Shown piece by piece: positions 1 through 8,431 of a stretch of 64,000 bases of DNA. The notes under the pieces were generated by a model. The model was not told the DNA's origin, made no database searches, and was given only the letters and a program-made list of their open reading frames with translations. The stretch is from an uncultured Alphaproteobacteria bacterium. Its GTDB lineage: Bacteria > Pseudomonadota > Alphaproteobacteria > CAAGCB01 > CAG-977. Positions within the stretch are counted from its first letter, which is position 1. Every line of letters begins with the position of its first letter. The position numbers and the translations under genes were made by a program. The stretch spans positions 61,701 to 125,700 of the forward strand of contig CAKQWA010000005.1 of assembly GCA_934277945.1 (NCBI GenBank), given 5' to 3'.

Positions 1-1
1 T

Positions 2-742
2 TTATTGCGGCGTTTTGCGCGCCGTCAGCAGATATTCGACATTGCCCTGCGCGCCTTTGATGGGGCTTTCAAACACGCCCGACGCACGCCATCCCTTTTG
101 CCCGTTAATCCACAATTTCATGTCTTCGCAAATCCGCGCGCGCAAAGCCTCGTCGCGCACGATGCCGCCCTCGCCCACAAGATGCTTCGGCGCTTCAAAC
201 TGTGGCTTGATCAGCGCGACCAGAAAAGCCGTTTCCTTGGCGAAAGTCAGCGGTTTTTCAAGCACGGTCTGCAAATGGATGAAACTCGCGTCGCACACGA
301 TGAAATCGACGGGTTCGGGAATTTCGCTTTCCGTCAGATTGCGCGCGTTCGTGCGTTCCAAAACGACGACGCGGGAATCCGTGCGCAATTTTTCCGCCAA
401 CTGCCCGTATCCGACGTCGACGGCGTACACTTTCTTCGCCCCGCGCAACAGCAAAACTTCGGTAAAGCCGCCCGTTGAGCATCCGACGTCCATGCACACG
501 CATCCCGCCGGATCGAATCCCGCTTCGTCCAAGCCTTTGACCAGTTTCAGCGCGCCGCGCGACACATACGGGTGTTCTTTCGTTTTGACGCTTAATTGCG
601 CGTCGGGTTTGAGCATTTCGCCCGCCTTGTCGACGCGTCGCGTGCCGGACAGCACCGCGCCCGCCATAATCAAGGCTTGCGCCTCTTTGACGGACTCGAC
701 AAGCCCTTTGTCCACAAGCAGTTGATCGGCGCGTTTTTTCAT
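2..742 (-). CDS. tlyA: TlyA family rRNA 2'-O-methyltransferase (hemolysin A family)
   Basis: The 246-residue protein has an N-terminal S4-type RNA-binding region (about residues 1-65) and an FtsJ-like SAM methyltransferase domain with the glycine loop DVGCSTGGFTE followed by VYAVDVGYGQL. TlyA proteins methylate ribose in 16S and/or 23S rRNA; the hemolysin name is historical. The open frame extends further upstream, but the start at MKKRADQLL is chosen because it begins the S4 domain and its ATG overlaps the dxs stop as ATGA. It is the last gene of xseB-ispA-dxs-tlyA, an order known from alphaproteobacteria. The stop codon lies at the very edge of the window, so nothing downstream can be seen. 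Confidence 0.93.
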   Translation of the reverse strand: MKKRADQLLVDKGLVESVKEAQALIMAGAVLSGTRRVDKAGEMLKPDAQLSVKTKEHPYVSRGALKLVKGLDEAGFDPAGCVCMDVGCSTGGFTEVLLLRGAKKVYAVDVGYGQLAEKLRTDSRVVVLERTNARNLTESEIPEPVDFIVCDASFIHLQTVLEKPLTFAKETAFLVALIKPQFEAPKHLVGEGGIVRDEALRARICEDMKLWINGQKGWRASGVFESPIKGAQGNVEYLLTARKTPQ

Positions 743-2676
743 TTCGATTTGACCGTTTCGGCGACCGTGCGCGCAATGGACGCGGCGTCCAGCCCCGCTT
801 TGACGTATTGCCGCTCGACGCTCGCCTGTTCGATAAAGCAGTCGGGCATCCCCAAAAAGCGCACTTTCGTTTTTTCCAGCAAGCCGTGATTGGCAAGCCA
901 AATCATCACTTGCGTGCCGAATCCGCCGCGCACGCCGTCTTCGACGACAATCAGCGCCTGATGCCCCAAAGCCAGTTCTTTCAGCAGTTCGGTGTCGAAC
1001 GGCTTGGCGAAGCGGGCGTCGGCGACGGTGGCGGAAATTCCCTCCAAAGCAAGCAAATCCGCCGCATCCAAGCAATGTTTCAGCATCGGACCAAGCGCAA
1101 GCATCGCCACGGTGTTGCCCTCTTTGACAATGCGCCCCCTGCCGATTTCAAGCGGCGTCAAATCGTCCGGCACGTCGAACAATTCCCCCGCCCCGCGCGG
1201 ATAGCGCACCGCGCTCGGCGCTTCGTCGAACGCCTGCATCGTCGCAAGCATCCGGCGCAGTTCCGACTGGTCGGACGGCGCCATGACGACCATGTTCGGA
1301 ATCGGGCAAAGGAATGACAAATCGAACATTCCGTGATGCGTCGCCCCGTCTTCTCCGACAAAACCCGCGCGGTCGATTGCAAAGCGCACCGGCAGATTCT
1401 GCAACGCGACGTCATGCACGATCTGGTCGTACGCGCGCTGTAAAAAACTGGAATAAATGGCGACGAACGGCTTTAAATTCTCGCAAGCCATGCCCGCCGC
1501 GAACGTCACCGCGTGCTGTTCCGCAATGCCGACGTCGAAAAAACGGTCGGGATAGCGTTCCGCGAATCCCTGCAAGCCGACGCCCGTGGGCATCGCCGCC
1601 GTCACCGCCGTGATTTTTTCGTCCCGCGCCGCCAAATCGACAATCGTGTCGGAGAAAACTTCGGTGTACGTCGGGCGCGACGTTTTTTTCAACTCGAATT
1701 CGCCCGTTTTCACGTCGAATCCGGATACGCCGTGATATTGCGACGGCGCGTCCTCGGCGGGTTTGTAGCCCTTGCCCTTGCGCGTGATGACGTGAATCAG
1801 AATCGGGCAGTTTTCCTTTGTGTCCCGCACGTTGCGCAAGACGGGAAGCAGACTGTCGAAATTGTGTCCGTCCACCAGACCGATGTAGTACCAGCCCAAT
1901 TCTTCAAACAGCGTGCTTTCGTTCATGACGACGCCTTTGGCGTGCCGTTCGACGTTCAAAGCCGTCGTTTTGACGAAATCGGGAAAGCGCGACGCCATGT
2001 CCAAAGCCAGTTGGCGCAGGGACATATAAGGCTTGGAGGACGCCAACTGCGACAGATAGTGACTGACGCTGCCGACGGGCGACGCGATCGACATATCGTT
2101 ATCGTTCAAAATGACGATTTGGCGGGTGCGCAAATCGCCGCCGTGATTCAGCCCCTCGAAAGCCATGCCCGCGCTCATCGACCCGTCGCCGATGACGCTG
2201 ATGACGGCGTTTTTGCGCTTGTTCAAATCGCGTCCGACGGCAAGACCGACGCCGGCGGAAACCGATGTCGAACTGTGCCCCGCGCCGAACGGGTCGCAAT
2301 CGCTTTCCGTGCGCTTTGTAAAGCCGGAAAGCCCGCCCTCCTGCCGCAAAGTCGCGAAACGCTCGAACCGCCCCGTCAGCATTTTGTGGGCGTAGCATTG
2401 ATGTCCGACGTCCCAAATGATTTTGTCGTCGGGCGTATTGAAAACGTAATGCAAAGCGATCGCCAGTTCGACGACGCCCAAAGACGCGCCCAGATGCCCG
2501 CCCGTTTTGGACACGACGCTGATGATTTCCTGCCGGATTTGCCGCGCCAGTTCGGGCAAATCGGATTCTTTGAGCGCGCGCACGTCCGCCGGACTTTTGA
2601 TGTTTTTCAGCAAAGAACGGTCGCCGGACGGCATTGTGACGTAATCGTCCGCCCGCGCTTTCTTTAATTTTTTCAT
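739..2676 (-). CDS. dxs: 1-deoxy-D-xylulose-5-phosphate synthase
   Basis: The 645-residue protein is full length for DXS, the thiamine-diphosphate enzyme that condenses pyruvate with glyceraldehyde 3-phosphate in the first step of the MEP isoprenoid pathway. Visible hallmarks are SKTGGHLGASLGVVEL (His61 in the active-site segment), the ThDP-binding GDGS at 163-166 with NDND at 191-194, and the transketolase pyrimidine domain with DRAGFVGEDGATHHG. Its start overlaps the ispA stop as ATGA and its stop overlaps the tlyA start the same way, so translation along the operon is probably coupled. Confidence 0.97.
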   Translation of the reverse strand: MKKLKKARADDYVTMPSGDRSLLKNIKSPADVRALKESDLPELARQIRQEIISVVSKTGGHLGASLGVVELAIALHYVFNTPDDKIIWDVGHQCYAHKMLTGRFERFATLRQEGGLSGFTKRTESDCDPFGAGHSSTSVSAGVGLAVGRDLNKRKNAVISVIGDGSMSAGMAFEGLNHGGDLRTRQIVILNDNDMSIASPVGSVSHYLSQLASSKPYMSLRQLALDMASRFPDFVKTTALNVERHAKGVVMNESTLFEELGWYYIGLVDGHNFDSLLPVLRNVRDTKENCPILIHVITRKGKGYKPAEDAPSQYHGVSGFDVKTGEFELKKTSRPTYTEVFSDTIVDLAARDEKITAVTAAMPTGVGLQGFAERYPDRFFDVGIAEQHAVTFAAGMACENLKPFVAIYSSFLQRAYDQIVHDVALQNLPVRFAIDRAGFVGEDGATHHGMFDLSFLCPIPNMVVMAPSDQSELRRMLATMQAFDEAPSAVRYPRGAGELFDVPDDLTPLEIGRGRIVKEGNTVAMLALGPMLKHCLDAADLLALEGISATVADARFAKPFDTELLKELALGHQALIVVEDGVRGGFGTQVMIWLANHGLLEKTKVRFLGMPDCFIEQASVERQYVKAGLDAASIARTVAETVKSK

Positions 2677-3566
2677 GAACGTCTTTCTACGATGTAGCGC
2701 GCCAGCGTGCGCAGATAATCGGCTTTTTCGTCAAAACATTCCAAAGACGCGATCGCCTGATACGACAGCATATCCGCCTGTTTTTTCGCTTCGTCCAAGC
2801 CCAAGACGGAAATGAACGTCGCCTTGTGCGCGTCCAAATCCTTGCGCACCGCCTTGCCCATTTCCTCCTGCGTGCCTTCCGCGTCCAAAATGTCGTCGGC
2901 AATTTGAAACGCCAAGCCGATGTCGCGGGCGTAGGATTTCATCACTTGCCGGTCTTCGTAGGACGCTTTGCCCATAATCGCGCCGGATTCGCACGCGAAC
3001 GAGAACAACCGCCCCGTTTTCATCTGCTGCAAGCGGATGATTTCGGGCATATCGGAGTCTTCTTCCTGCGTTTCCGCCAGAATGTCCAGCATCTGCCCGC
3101 CGATCATGCCCGCCGCGCCCGCCGCCATGGCGAGTTCGGCGCACAACTGGCAGCGGATAGCCGGTTCAAACAGCGTGTGTTCGCCCGCAATCACGCCGAA
3201 AGCGCGGGTCAGCAAAGCGTCGCCCGCCAAAATGGCGGTCGCTTCGTCGAATTGCTTATGGCACGTCGGTTTGCCGCGCCGCATATCGTCGTTGTCCATT
3301 GCGGGCAAATCGTCGTGAATCAGCGAATATGTGTGGAGCATTTCCAACGCGGCGGCGACGCGCAAAGCCTTTTGCTTTTCCACGCCGAACAACTGCGCCG
3401 ACTGAAAAACCAAGAACGGACGCAAGCGTTTGCCGCCCGCCAATGCGGAATAGCGCATGGCTTCGACGACGCGTTTTTCCGCCGTGTTCGGCACGGGCAG
3501 AAGCCTGTCGATTTCGGCATGAATTTCGGCGGCGGTTTCTTTAATGGCGTTCAGCAGGTTATTCAT
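2673..3566 (-). CDS. ispA: Short-chain polyprenyl (farnesyl/geranyl) diphosphate synthase
   Basis: This trans-prenyltransferase elongates DMAPP with IPP to geranyl and farnesyl diphosphate. The first aspartate-rich motif reads LIHDDLPAMDNDDMRRGKP and the second FQIADDILDAEG; the GGKRLRP substrate-binding motif is near the N-terminus. Two in-frame ATGs exist, at 3572 and 3566. The GGAG upstream is one base from the first and seven from the second, so 3566 (MNNLLNAIKE) is preferred. It overlaps the end of xseB by 8 bp and its stop overlaps dxs. Farnesyl versus geranylgeranyl chain length cannot be settled from motifs alone. Confidence 0.94.
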   Translation of the reverse strand: MNNLLNAIKETAAEIHAEIDRLLPVPNTAEKRVVEAMRYSALAGGKRLRPFLVFQSAQLFGVEKQKALRVAAALEMLHTYSLIHDDLPAMDNDDMRRGKPTCHKQFDEATAILAGDALLTRAFGVIAGEHTLFEPAIRCQLCAELAMAAGAAGMIGGQMLDILAETQEEDSDMPEIIRLQQMKTGRLFSFACESGAIMGKASYEDRQVMKSYARDIGLAFQIADDILDAEGTQEEMGKAVRKDLDAHKATFISVLGLDEAKKQADMLSYQAIASLECFDEKADYLRTLARYIVERRS

Positions 3567-3825
3567 GAGCATTCTCCACAGCGACAGGTGACAATCCGGC
3601 GGCTTCCCCGTTCGGCGAAACCGTAATGGCGTCGATTTTCAATCGGGCGGCGGCGAGTTTTTCCTCGCAATGACGGCGCAGGGCGGTGCCGCGCGCGTAA
3701 GCCGAAACGGCGTCGTCCAGTTTGACTTTTCCCGTTTCCAGCCCGCGCACGATGGTTTCCAGTTCGGACAAAGCGTCCTCAAAACTCATTTCGCGAATAT
3801 CTTTGTTTTCCGCCGCGTCCGTCAT
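3559..3825 (-). CDS. xseB: Exodeoxyribonuclease VII small subunit
   Basis: The 88-residue protein matches XseB, the small helical subunit that coats the XseA nuclease of exonuclease VII. The family core is clear: MSFEDALSELETIVRGLETG followed by LDDAVSAYARGTALRRHCEEKL. The C-terminal 25 residues are a variable tail. An AGGCGG ribosome-binding site precedes the ATG. It is the first gene of the isoprenoid operon, its usual place in alphaproteobacteria; xseA is not in the window. Confidence 0.93.
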   Translation of the reverse strand: MTDAAENKDIREMSFEDALSELETIVRGLETGKVKLDDAVSAYARGTALRRHCEEKLAAARLKIDAITVSPNGEAAGLSPVAVENAHE

Positions 3826-3856
3826 TAAAACCGCCTTTCTTCCATCTATGCTTTCA

Positions 3857-3885
3857 GTTAAGCACGATTACAACCGCAAGGTCAA
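3857..3885 (-). promoter_or_regulatory. Possible promoter of the xseB-ispA-dxs-tlyA operon
   Basis: On the minus strand a TTGACC -35 box (3880-3885) is followed after 17 bases by CTTAAC, a poor -10 match, about 30 bases upstream of xseB. The -35 box is good and the -10 is weak. It lies in the only gap (65 bp) between lysS and xseB, so a promoter is expected here unless the operon is read through from lysS. Confidence 0.3.
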
Positions 3886-3890
3886 ATTTT

Positions 3891-5495
3891 TTAATCCGCC
3901 TTTTGCGCTTTTCCGGACAATTTGCCGCTCAAAGCGTCGTCAATCAGCGCGATTGTTTCGTTCACGCCGAACAGCGCAATGAACGAGCCCATGCGGGGAC
4001 CCGTCTTCTGTCCCAAAAGCGTTTCGTACATGGTCGAAAACCACGCTTTCAAATCCGCGTAGTCGTGACGTTTGCCGACTTCGTACACCGCCGTTTGAAT
4101 TTCCTCGCCCGTCGCGGTCGCGTCGAACGTTTTGAGCGTGTCTTTCAAATCTTCCAAAGCCTCTTTTTCCTGCTTCGTCGGTTCGCGGTATTCCATGTGC
4201 GGCAGGACGAAATCGTAATAATAGGCAATGGCGTAAGGCACCATTTTCGCCAGATTCGGACACGTTTCGGGAGTCGCGCCCTCGACGTAGCGTCCGATAT
4301 AGCGCCACAAAACCGCCGCGTCGTCGGAATGGCATACGCTGACCAGATTCAGCAAAATGCTGAACGACAGCGCGGATTCCGCTTTCGGCGGCTTACCGTC
4401 ATGGATGTGGAACACGGGGTTCGACAGTTTGTCCGCGTCCGACTGGCGCACGTACGCCGTCAGGAAATTCAAATAATCGTCAACCGTGCGGGGAATCACG
4501 TCGAAATACAGGCGTTTCGCGGTTTTCGGCTTTTGATACATGAACAGCGCGAGGGATTCCTGCGGCGCGTATTTCAGCCATTCCTCGACCGCCAAGCCGT
4601 TGCCTTTGGATTTGGAGATTTTTTCGCCCTTGTCGTCCAAAAACAGTTCGTAAATGAACGTGTGCGGGGCTTTGCCGCCCAGAATCGCGCAGATTTTGCT
4701 TGCCAGTTTAATGGAATCGGTCAAATCCTTGCCCGCCATTTCGTAATCAACGCCCAGAGCGTACCAGCGCATCGCCCAGTCCGCTTTCCATTGCAGTTTG
4801 CATTGTCCGCCCGTGACGGAAATTTCCGTGCGCGTGCCGTCTTCGTCGTCGAACGTCACCGTGCCGTGTTCCGCGTCGGTCGAAATCAAAGGCACCTGCA
4901 AAACGCGTCCGGTTTTCGGGCTGATCGGCAGAATCGGCGAATATGTGGCGCGACGTTCTTCGCGCAGAGTCGGCAGCATCACGTCCAGAATTTCGTCGTA
5001 ATGCGCCAAAACGTTCAAAATCGCCTTGTCGAACAGACCGTTTTTGTAATAATCGGTCGCCGATTTGAATTCGTAATCGAATCCGAACGAATCCAAGAAC
5101 GAGCGCAACAAATTATTATTGTGCGAACCGAAACTGAAATGGCATCCGAACGGGTCGGGAATCGACGTCAGGGATTTGTACAGATGCTGCGCGACCATTT
5201 CCTTTTCGGGAATGTTGTCGGGAATTTTGCGCAGTCCGTCCATATCGTCGGAAAAGCAGAACAGTTTTGTCGGAATGTCGGGATAAAGCAATTCAAACGC
5301 GCGGCGCACCATGGTCGTGCGCACGACTTCGCCGAACGTGCCGATGTGAGGCAGTCCCGACGGTCCGTACCCCGTTTCAAACAGGACGTATCCCTTTTCG
5401 GGGATTTTGCCGCCCAGTTTTTCGTTAAACAGGGCGCGCGCCTCTTGAAAGGGCCAAGCGTTCGAGGTCAGCGCGATTTCTCTTAAATCCGACAT
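3891..5495 (-). CDS. lysS: Lysyl-tRNA synthetase, class I (archaeal type)
   Basis: The 534-residue protein charges tRNA-Lys. It has class I signatures: a HIGH-type motif, PHIGTFGE at residues 49-56, and a KMSKS-type motif, KISKSKG at 292-298, within a Rossmann-fold catalytic domain, followed by a helical anticodon-binding C-terminus. The class I enzyme replaces the common class II LysRS in archaea, spirochaetes and many alphaproteobacteria, which fits the other markers here. A CGGAG ribosome-binding site lies seven bases before the ATG. It is divergent from the helicase gene. Confidence 0.96.
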   Translation of the reverse strand: MSDLREIALTSNAWPFQEARALFNEKLGGKIPEKGYVLFETGYGPSGLPHIGTFGEVVRTTMVRRAFELLYPDIPTKLFCFSDDMDGLRKIPDNIPEKEMVAQHLYKSLTSIPDPFGCHFSFGSHNNNLLRSFLDSFGFDYEFKSATDYYKNGLFDKAILNVLAHYDEILDVMLPTLREERRATYSPILPISPKTGRVLQVPLISTDAEHGTVTFDDEDGTRTEISVTGGQCKLQWKADWAMRWYALGVDYEMAGKDLTDSIKLASKICAILGGKAPHTFIYELFLDDKGEKISKSKGNGLAVEEWLKYAPQESLALFMYQKPKTAKRLYFDVIPRTVDDYLNFLTAYVRQSDADKLSNPVFHIHDGKPPKAESALSFSILLNLVSVCHSDDAAVLWRYIGRYVEGATPETCPNLAKMVPYAIAYYYDFVLPHMEYREPTKQEKEALEDLKDTLKTFDATATGEEIQTAVYEVGKRHDYADLKAWFSTMYETLLGQKTGPRMGSFIALFGVNETIALIDDALSGKLSGKAQKAD

Positions 5496-5560
5496 TTTTC
5501 AACTCCGTTGTCAAATCGGTCTTTGCTTGCAATCCGAAGACCGTGTATGTAAATTACGAC

Positions 5561-5569
5561 TGTTATAAA
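5561..5569 (+). promoter_or_regulatory. Extended -10 promoter element for the helicase gene
   Basis: TGTTATAAA (TG at 5561, TATAAA at 5564-5569) is an extended -10 match about 34 bases before the TTG start. No good -35 box sits at the right distance, which extended -10 promoters tolerate. Inferred from position and sequence only. Confidence 0.35.
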
Positions 5570-5602
5570 CAAAAATTCCGTTAAAGAAAAGAAGGATTTC
5601 AC

Positions 5603-8356
5603 TTGCCGTTTTCAAAACCTTGCTCTTTGGCAGCCGGATTAAAGTCTTTCGTGCTGATGACGCGCGACGGCGAAGTGTTTGATTCGGCGGATTCCAAACA
5701 GATTGCGGCGCAGGCGGGGTCGTCGCCCGTGCTGATTTGCAACCGCGCCTTGACGGAATCGAAAACCGGCGGAATCCTGCCCGCGCGCGCGTCGGACATC
5801 TTGGAATTGTTCGCTTTCGCCTGCCCCGCGGTCAAATGCACGCCGACGGCGAAAGACATCGCGGCATTTTTAAAATTGCCCGTCCCCGTCAATATGTACG
5901 AGGAAGCGCGCGTCTTATTTGACATTGTAAAGAAACTGTTTCAGATTCTGGCGCAATTCGACGGAGAGGAACGCGCGGACGCGGCTTCTCTGGCGGCGAC
6001 GATGCTCCGGTCGGGCAACTGGGGCTGGGGGGCGGACGTTCTGGCGGCTTTGGGACAGGACGTCAACCGTATGCGCCTGACCGGATTGTCGGGATTCGCC
6101 GTGTGGAACAAATTGTCCGAATGGACGGATTCGCCGCCCGCCGAACCTGCGGGCACGCTTCCCGTCCTGCCCGACGAAGCGGAGGACAGATTAAAGGAAA
6201 CGCTAAACCGCTCGATTGAAAACGTGCGCAAAATCGTCCCCGAAGCCCGCCCCGAACAAGTCGAATACGCGCGCTTCGCCGCCGCCGCTTTCGACCCGAA
6301 AAACGAGCGCGGCAAACCCGTGTGCGTGTTAAGCGAAGCGGGAACGGGCGTCGGCAAAACGCTGGGATACCTGTCAAGCGTCGGCGTGTGGAGCGAAAAA
6401 AACGCGGGCGCGGTGTGGATCAGCACTTACACGCGCAACCTGCAACGCCAAATGGACGAAGAATTGTCCCGCCTGTTCGCGAACGAATCGCTGAAACGGC
6501 GGCGCACGGTCATCCGCAAGGGACGCGAAAACTACCTGTGCCTTTTAAATTACGCCGAAGCCGTCGGACGCATCCAGACGCGCCCCGCCTCCGCAATCGC
6601 TTTGGGGCTGATCGCCAGATGGATAACAAAGACGAAAGACGGCGACGTGAACGGCGGCGATTTTCCGTCGTGGCTGTCGCATATGCTGGGCGAACGCTCG
6701 GTTTCGGAATTGGCGGACAAGCGCGGCGAATGTATCTACGCGCAATGCCCGCATTTCAGAAAATGCTTCATTGAAAAAATCGCCAGACGCACCCGCACGG
6801 CGAAAATCGTCATCGCGAACCACGCTTTCGTCATGACGCAACTGGCGGGCGCGGGCGACGAACAGACTTTGCCGAGCAGATTCGTTTTCGACGAAGCGCA
6901 TCAGATTTTCAACGCGGCGGACGGCATTTTCTGCGAACAGATCAGCGGCTTGTCGGGCGTGGAAATGCGCCGCCGCCTGCTTGGAACGAACGACACGAAC
7001 AGCCGCATGAAAGGCTTGAAACGCCGGCTGGAAGACATCGCGCTGGTATCGCCGGACGTAGCGTCGGCTTTGGAAGAAGTCCTGCAAGCCGCCGCATTTC
7101 TGCCCCGTTTCAGCGCGCAGAACCGCCTGAAAAACGAAACACCGGAAAATTCCTTTGAAACGTTCCTGTGCGCCGTGCGCCGCCAAGTGTACGCCCGCAA
7201 CGACGAACGCGAAAAATTGCACTCGCTCGAATGTCCGCCCGCCCCCGCCCTGCCCGAAGTCGAACAAAGCGCCGCCGCGCTGAAAAAAGACGTGGATTCG
7301 CTGACAAAGGCTTTGATTTCCCTGCGTTTCGCGCTTGAAAAATACATGAACGATTTTGCGAAAGACATGAACGCGTACGAAAAACAGCGCGCGGACAACA
7401 TCTTGCGCTCGATTGAAAAAACGGCTCTGGACGTCATGGAAGTCTGGGGCGTGATGCTGAACCAGATTGTCAAAGGCGCGCCGTCCGATTTCGTCGATTG
7501 GTTTGAAGTCGGCAGAAACGAGGGAACGGAAATCGACACGGGCTATTATCGCCATTGGGTCGACCCGACATTTCCGTTCGCGCAAATGCTGGGCGGATGC
7601 GCGCAGGGCGTGCTGATGACTTCCGCGACGCTGACGGACAAAACGCCCGACGGCAACGATTGGGATTCCGCCATGAAGCGCACGGGCGCGGCTCTGCTCA
7701 ACCCCGACGGGACGAAAACCGCCAGCATCAAATCCCCGTTCGATTACGAATCCAACGCGCGCGTTTTCATTTTGACGGACGTGAACAAAAACGACAACAA
7801 GCAGGTCGCCGCCGCCGCCAGAGAATTGTTTTTAGCGTCGAACGGCGGGGCTTTGGGCATTTTCACGGCGATTTCGCGCCTGAAAGCCGTCTACAAGGAA
7901 ATTAAAAAGCCGCTCAACGACGCGGGATTGCTTTTGCTGGCGCAGCACGTCGATTCGATGGATTTGACCACCCTGCTCGACATTTTCAAATCGGAGGAGG
8001 AATCGTGTCTTTTGGGCACGGACGCGGTGCGCGACGGCATCGACGTCCCCGGAAAATCGTTGAGATTGCTTTTGTTCGACCGTATGCCGTGGGAACGCCC
8101 GACAATCGCGCACAAACGCCGCCGCGTTCAATTCGAGGAAAACGGCGGACGCGATTACAACATGATGCTCGCGCGCATGAAACTGGCGCAGGGCTTCGGA
8201 CGGCTGATTCGCAAAAAAGACGACCGCGGCGTGTTCGTCATGCTCGACAAAGCCGTCCCGTCGGAAGCGTTGAGCGCGTTTCCGCAGGGCACGCCCGTCG
8301 AAAAGGTCGGATTGCGGGAAGCGGTCGCGCAAATCAGGTCTTTTTTAAATCCTTAA
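5603..8356 (+). CDS. DinG/XPD-family ATP-dependent DNA helicase with Fe-S cluster
   Basis: The 917-residue SF2 helicase probably unwinds DNA 5'-3' in repair. Walker A is EAGTGVGKT (245-253), preceded by a Q-motif-like RPEQVEYA. The DEAH box is FDEAH (D430-H433). Four cysteines, C313, C377, C382 and C388, have the C-x4-C-x5-C end spacing of the DinG iron-sulfur cluster. The C-terminal helicase half contains DAVRDGIDVPG and GFGRLIRKKDDRG. The first 200 or so residues are not a clear exonuclease domain. The start is TTG, six bases after a GAAGGA ribosome-binding site. Whether it is the orthologue of E. coli dinG or of yoaA is not resolved. Confidence 0.88.
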   Translation: MPFSKPCSLAAGLKSFVLMTRDGEVFDSADSKQIAAQAGSSPVLICNRALTESKTGGILPARASDILELFAFACPAVKCTPTAKDIAAFLKLPVPVNMYEEARVLFDIVKKLFQILAQFDGEERADAASLAATMLRSGNWGWGADVLAALGQDVNRMRLTGLSGFAVWNKLSEWTDSPPAEPAGTLPVLPDEAEDRLKETLNRSIENVRKIVPEARPEQVEYARFAAAAFDPKNERGKPVCVLSEAGTGVGKTLGYLSSVGVWSEKNAGAVWISTYTRNLQRQMDEELSRLFANESLKRRRTVIRKGRENYLCLLNYAEAVGRIQTRPASAIALGLIARWITKTKDGDVNGGDFPSWLSHMLGERSVSELADKRGECIYAQCPHFRKCFIEKIARRTRTAKIVIANHAFVMTQLAGAGDEQTLPSRFVFDEAHQIFNAADGIFCEQISGLSGVEMRRRLLGTNDTNSRMKGLKRRLEDIALVSPDVASALEEVLQAAAFLPRFSAQNRLKNETPENSFETFLCAVRRQVYARNDEREKLHSLECPPAPALPEVEQSAAALKKDVDSLTKALISLRFALEKYMNDFAKDMNAYEKQRADNILRSIEKTALDVMEVWGVMLNQIVKGAPSDFVDWFEVGRNEGTEIDTGYYRHWVDPTFPFAQMLGGCAQGVLMTSATLTDKTPDGNDWDSAMKRTGAALLNPDGTKTASIKSPFDYESNARVFILTDVNKNDNKQVAAAARELFLASNGGALGIFTAISRLKAVYKEIKKPLNDAGLLLLAQHVDSMDLTTLLDIFKSEEESCLLGTDAVRDGIDVPGKSLRLLLFDRMPWERPTIAHKRRRVQFEENGGRDYNMMLARMKLAQGFGRLIRKKDDRGVFVMLDKAVPSEALSAFPQGTPVEKVGLREAVAQIRSFLNP

Positions 8357-8431
8357 CAAAACATTTCTTTCATCTTGCGGCAAAAGCGTATATCCTTGAT
8401 GCGTGACGAATTTTGACACAAGGAGTTTTGT

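Noticed and set aside
2..1075. Longer version of TlyA starting near 1075
   Set aside because: The extra 111 residues are dxs read in another frame; the S4 domain starts at the ATG at 742.
3903..5486. Open frame of 527 codons on the plus strand
   Set aside because: It lies opposite lysS, is very rich in Arg, Val and Phe, and has no family pattern. Long antisense frames arise from the high G+C at codon third positions.
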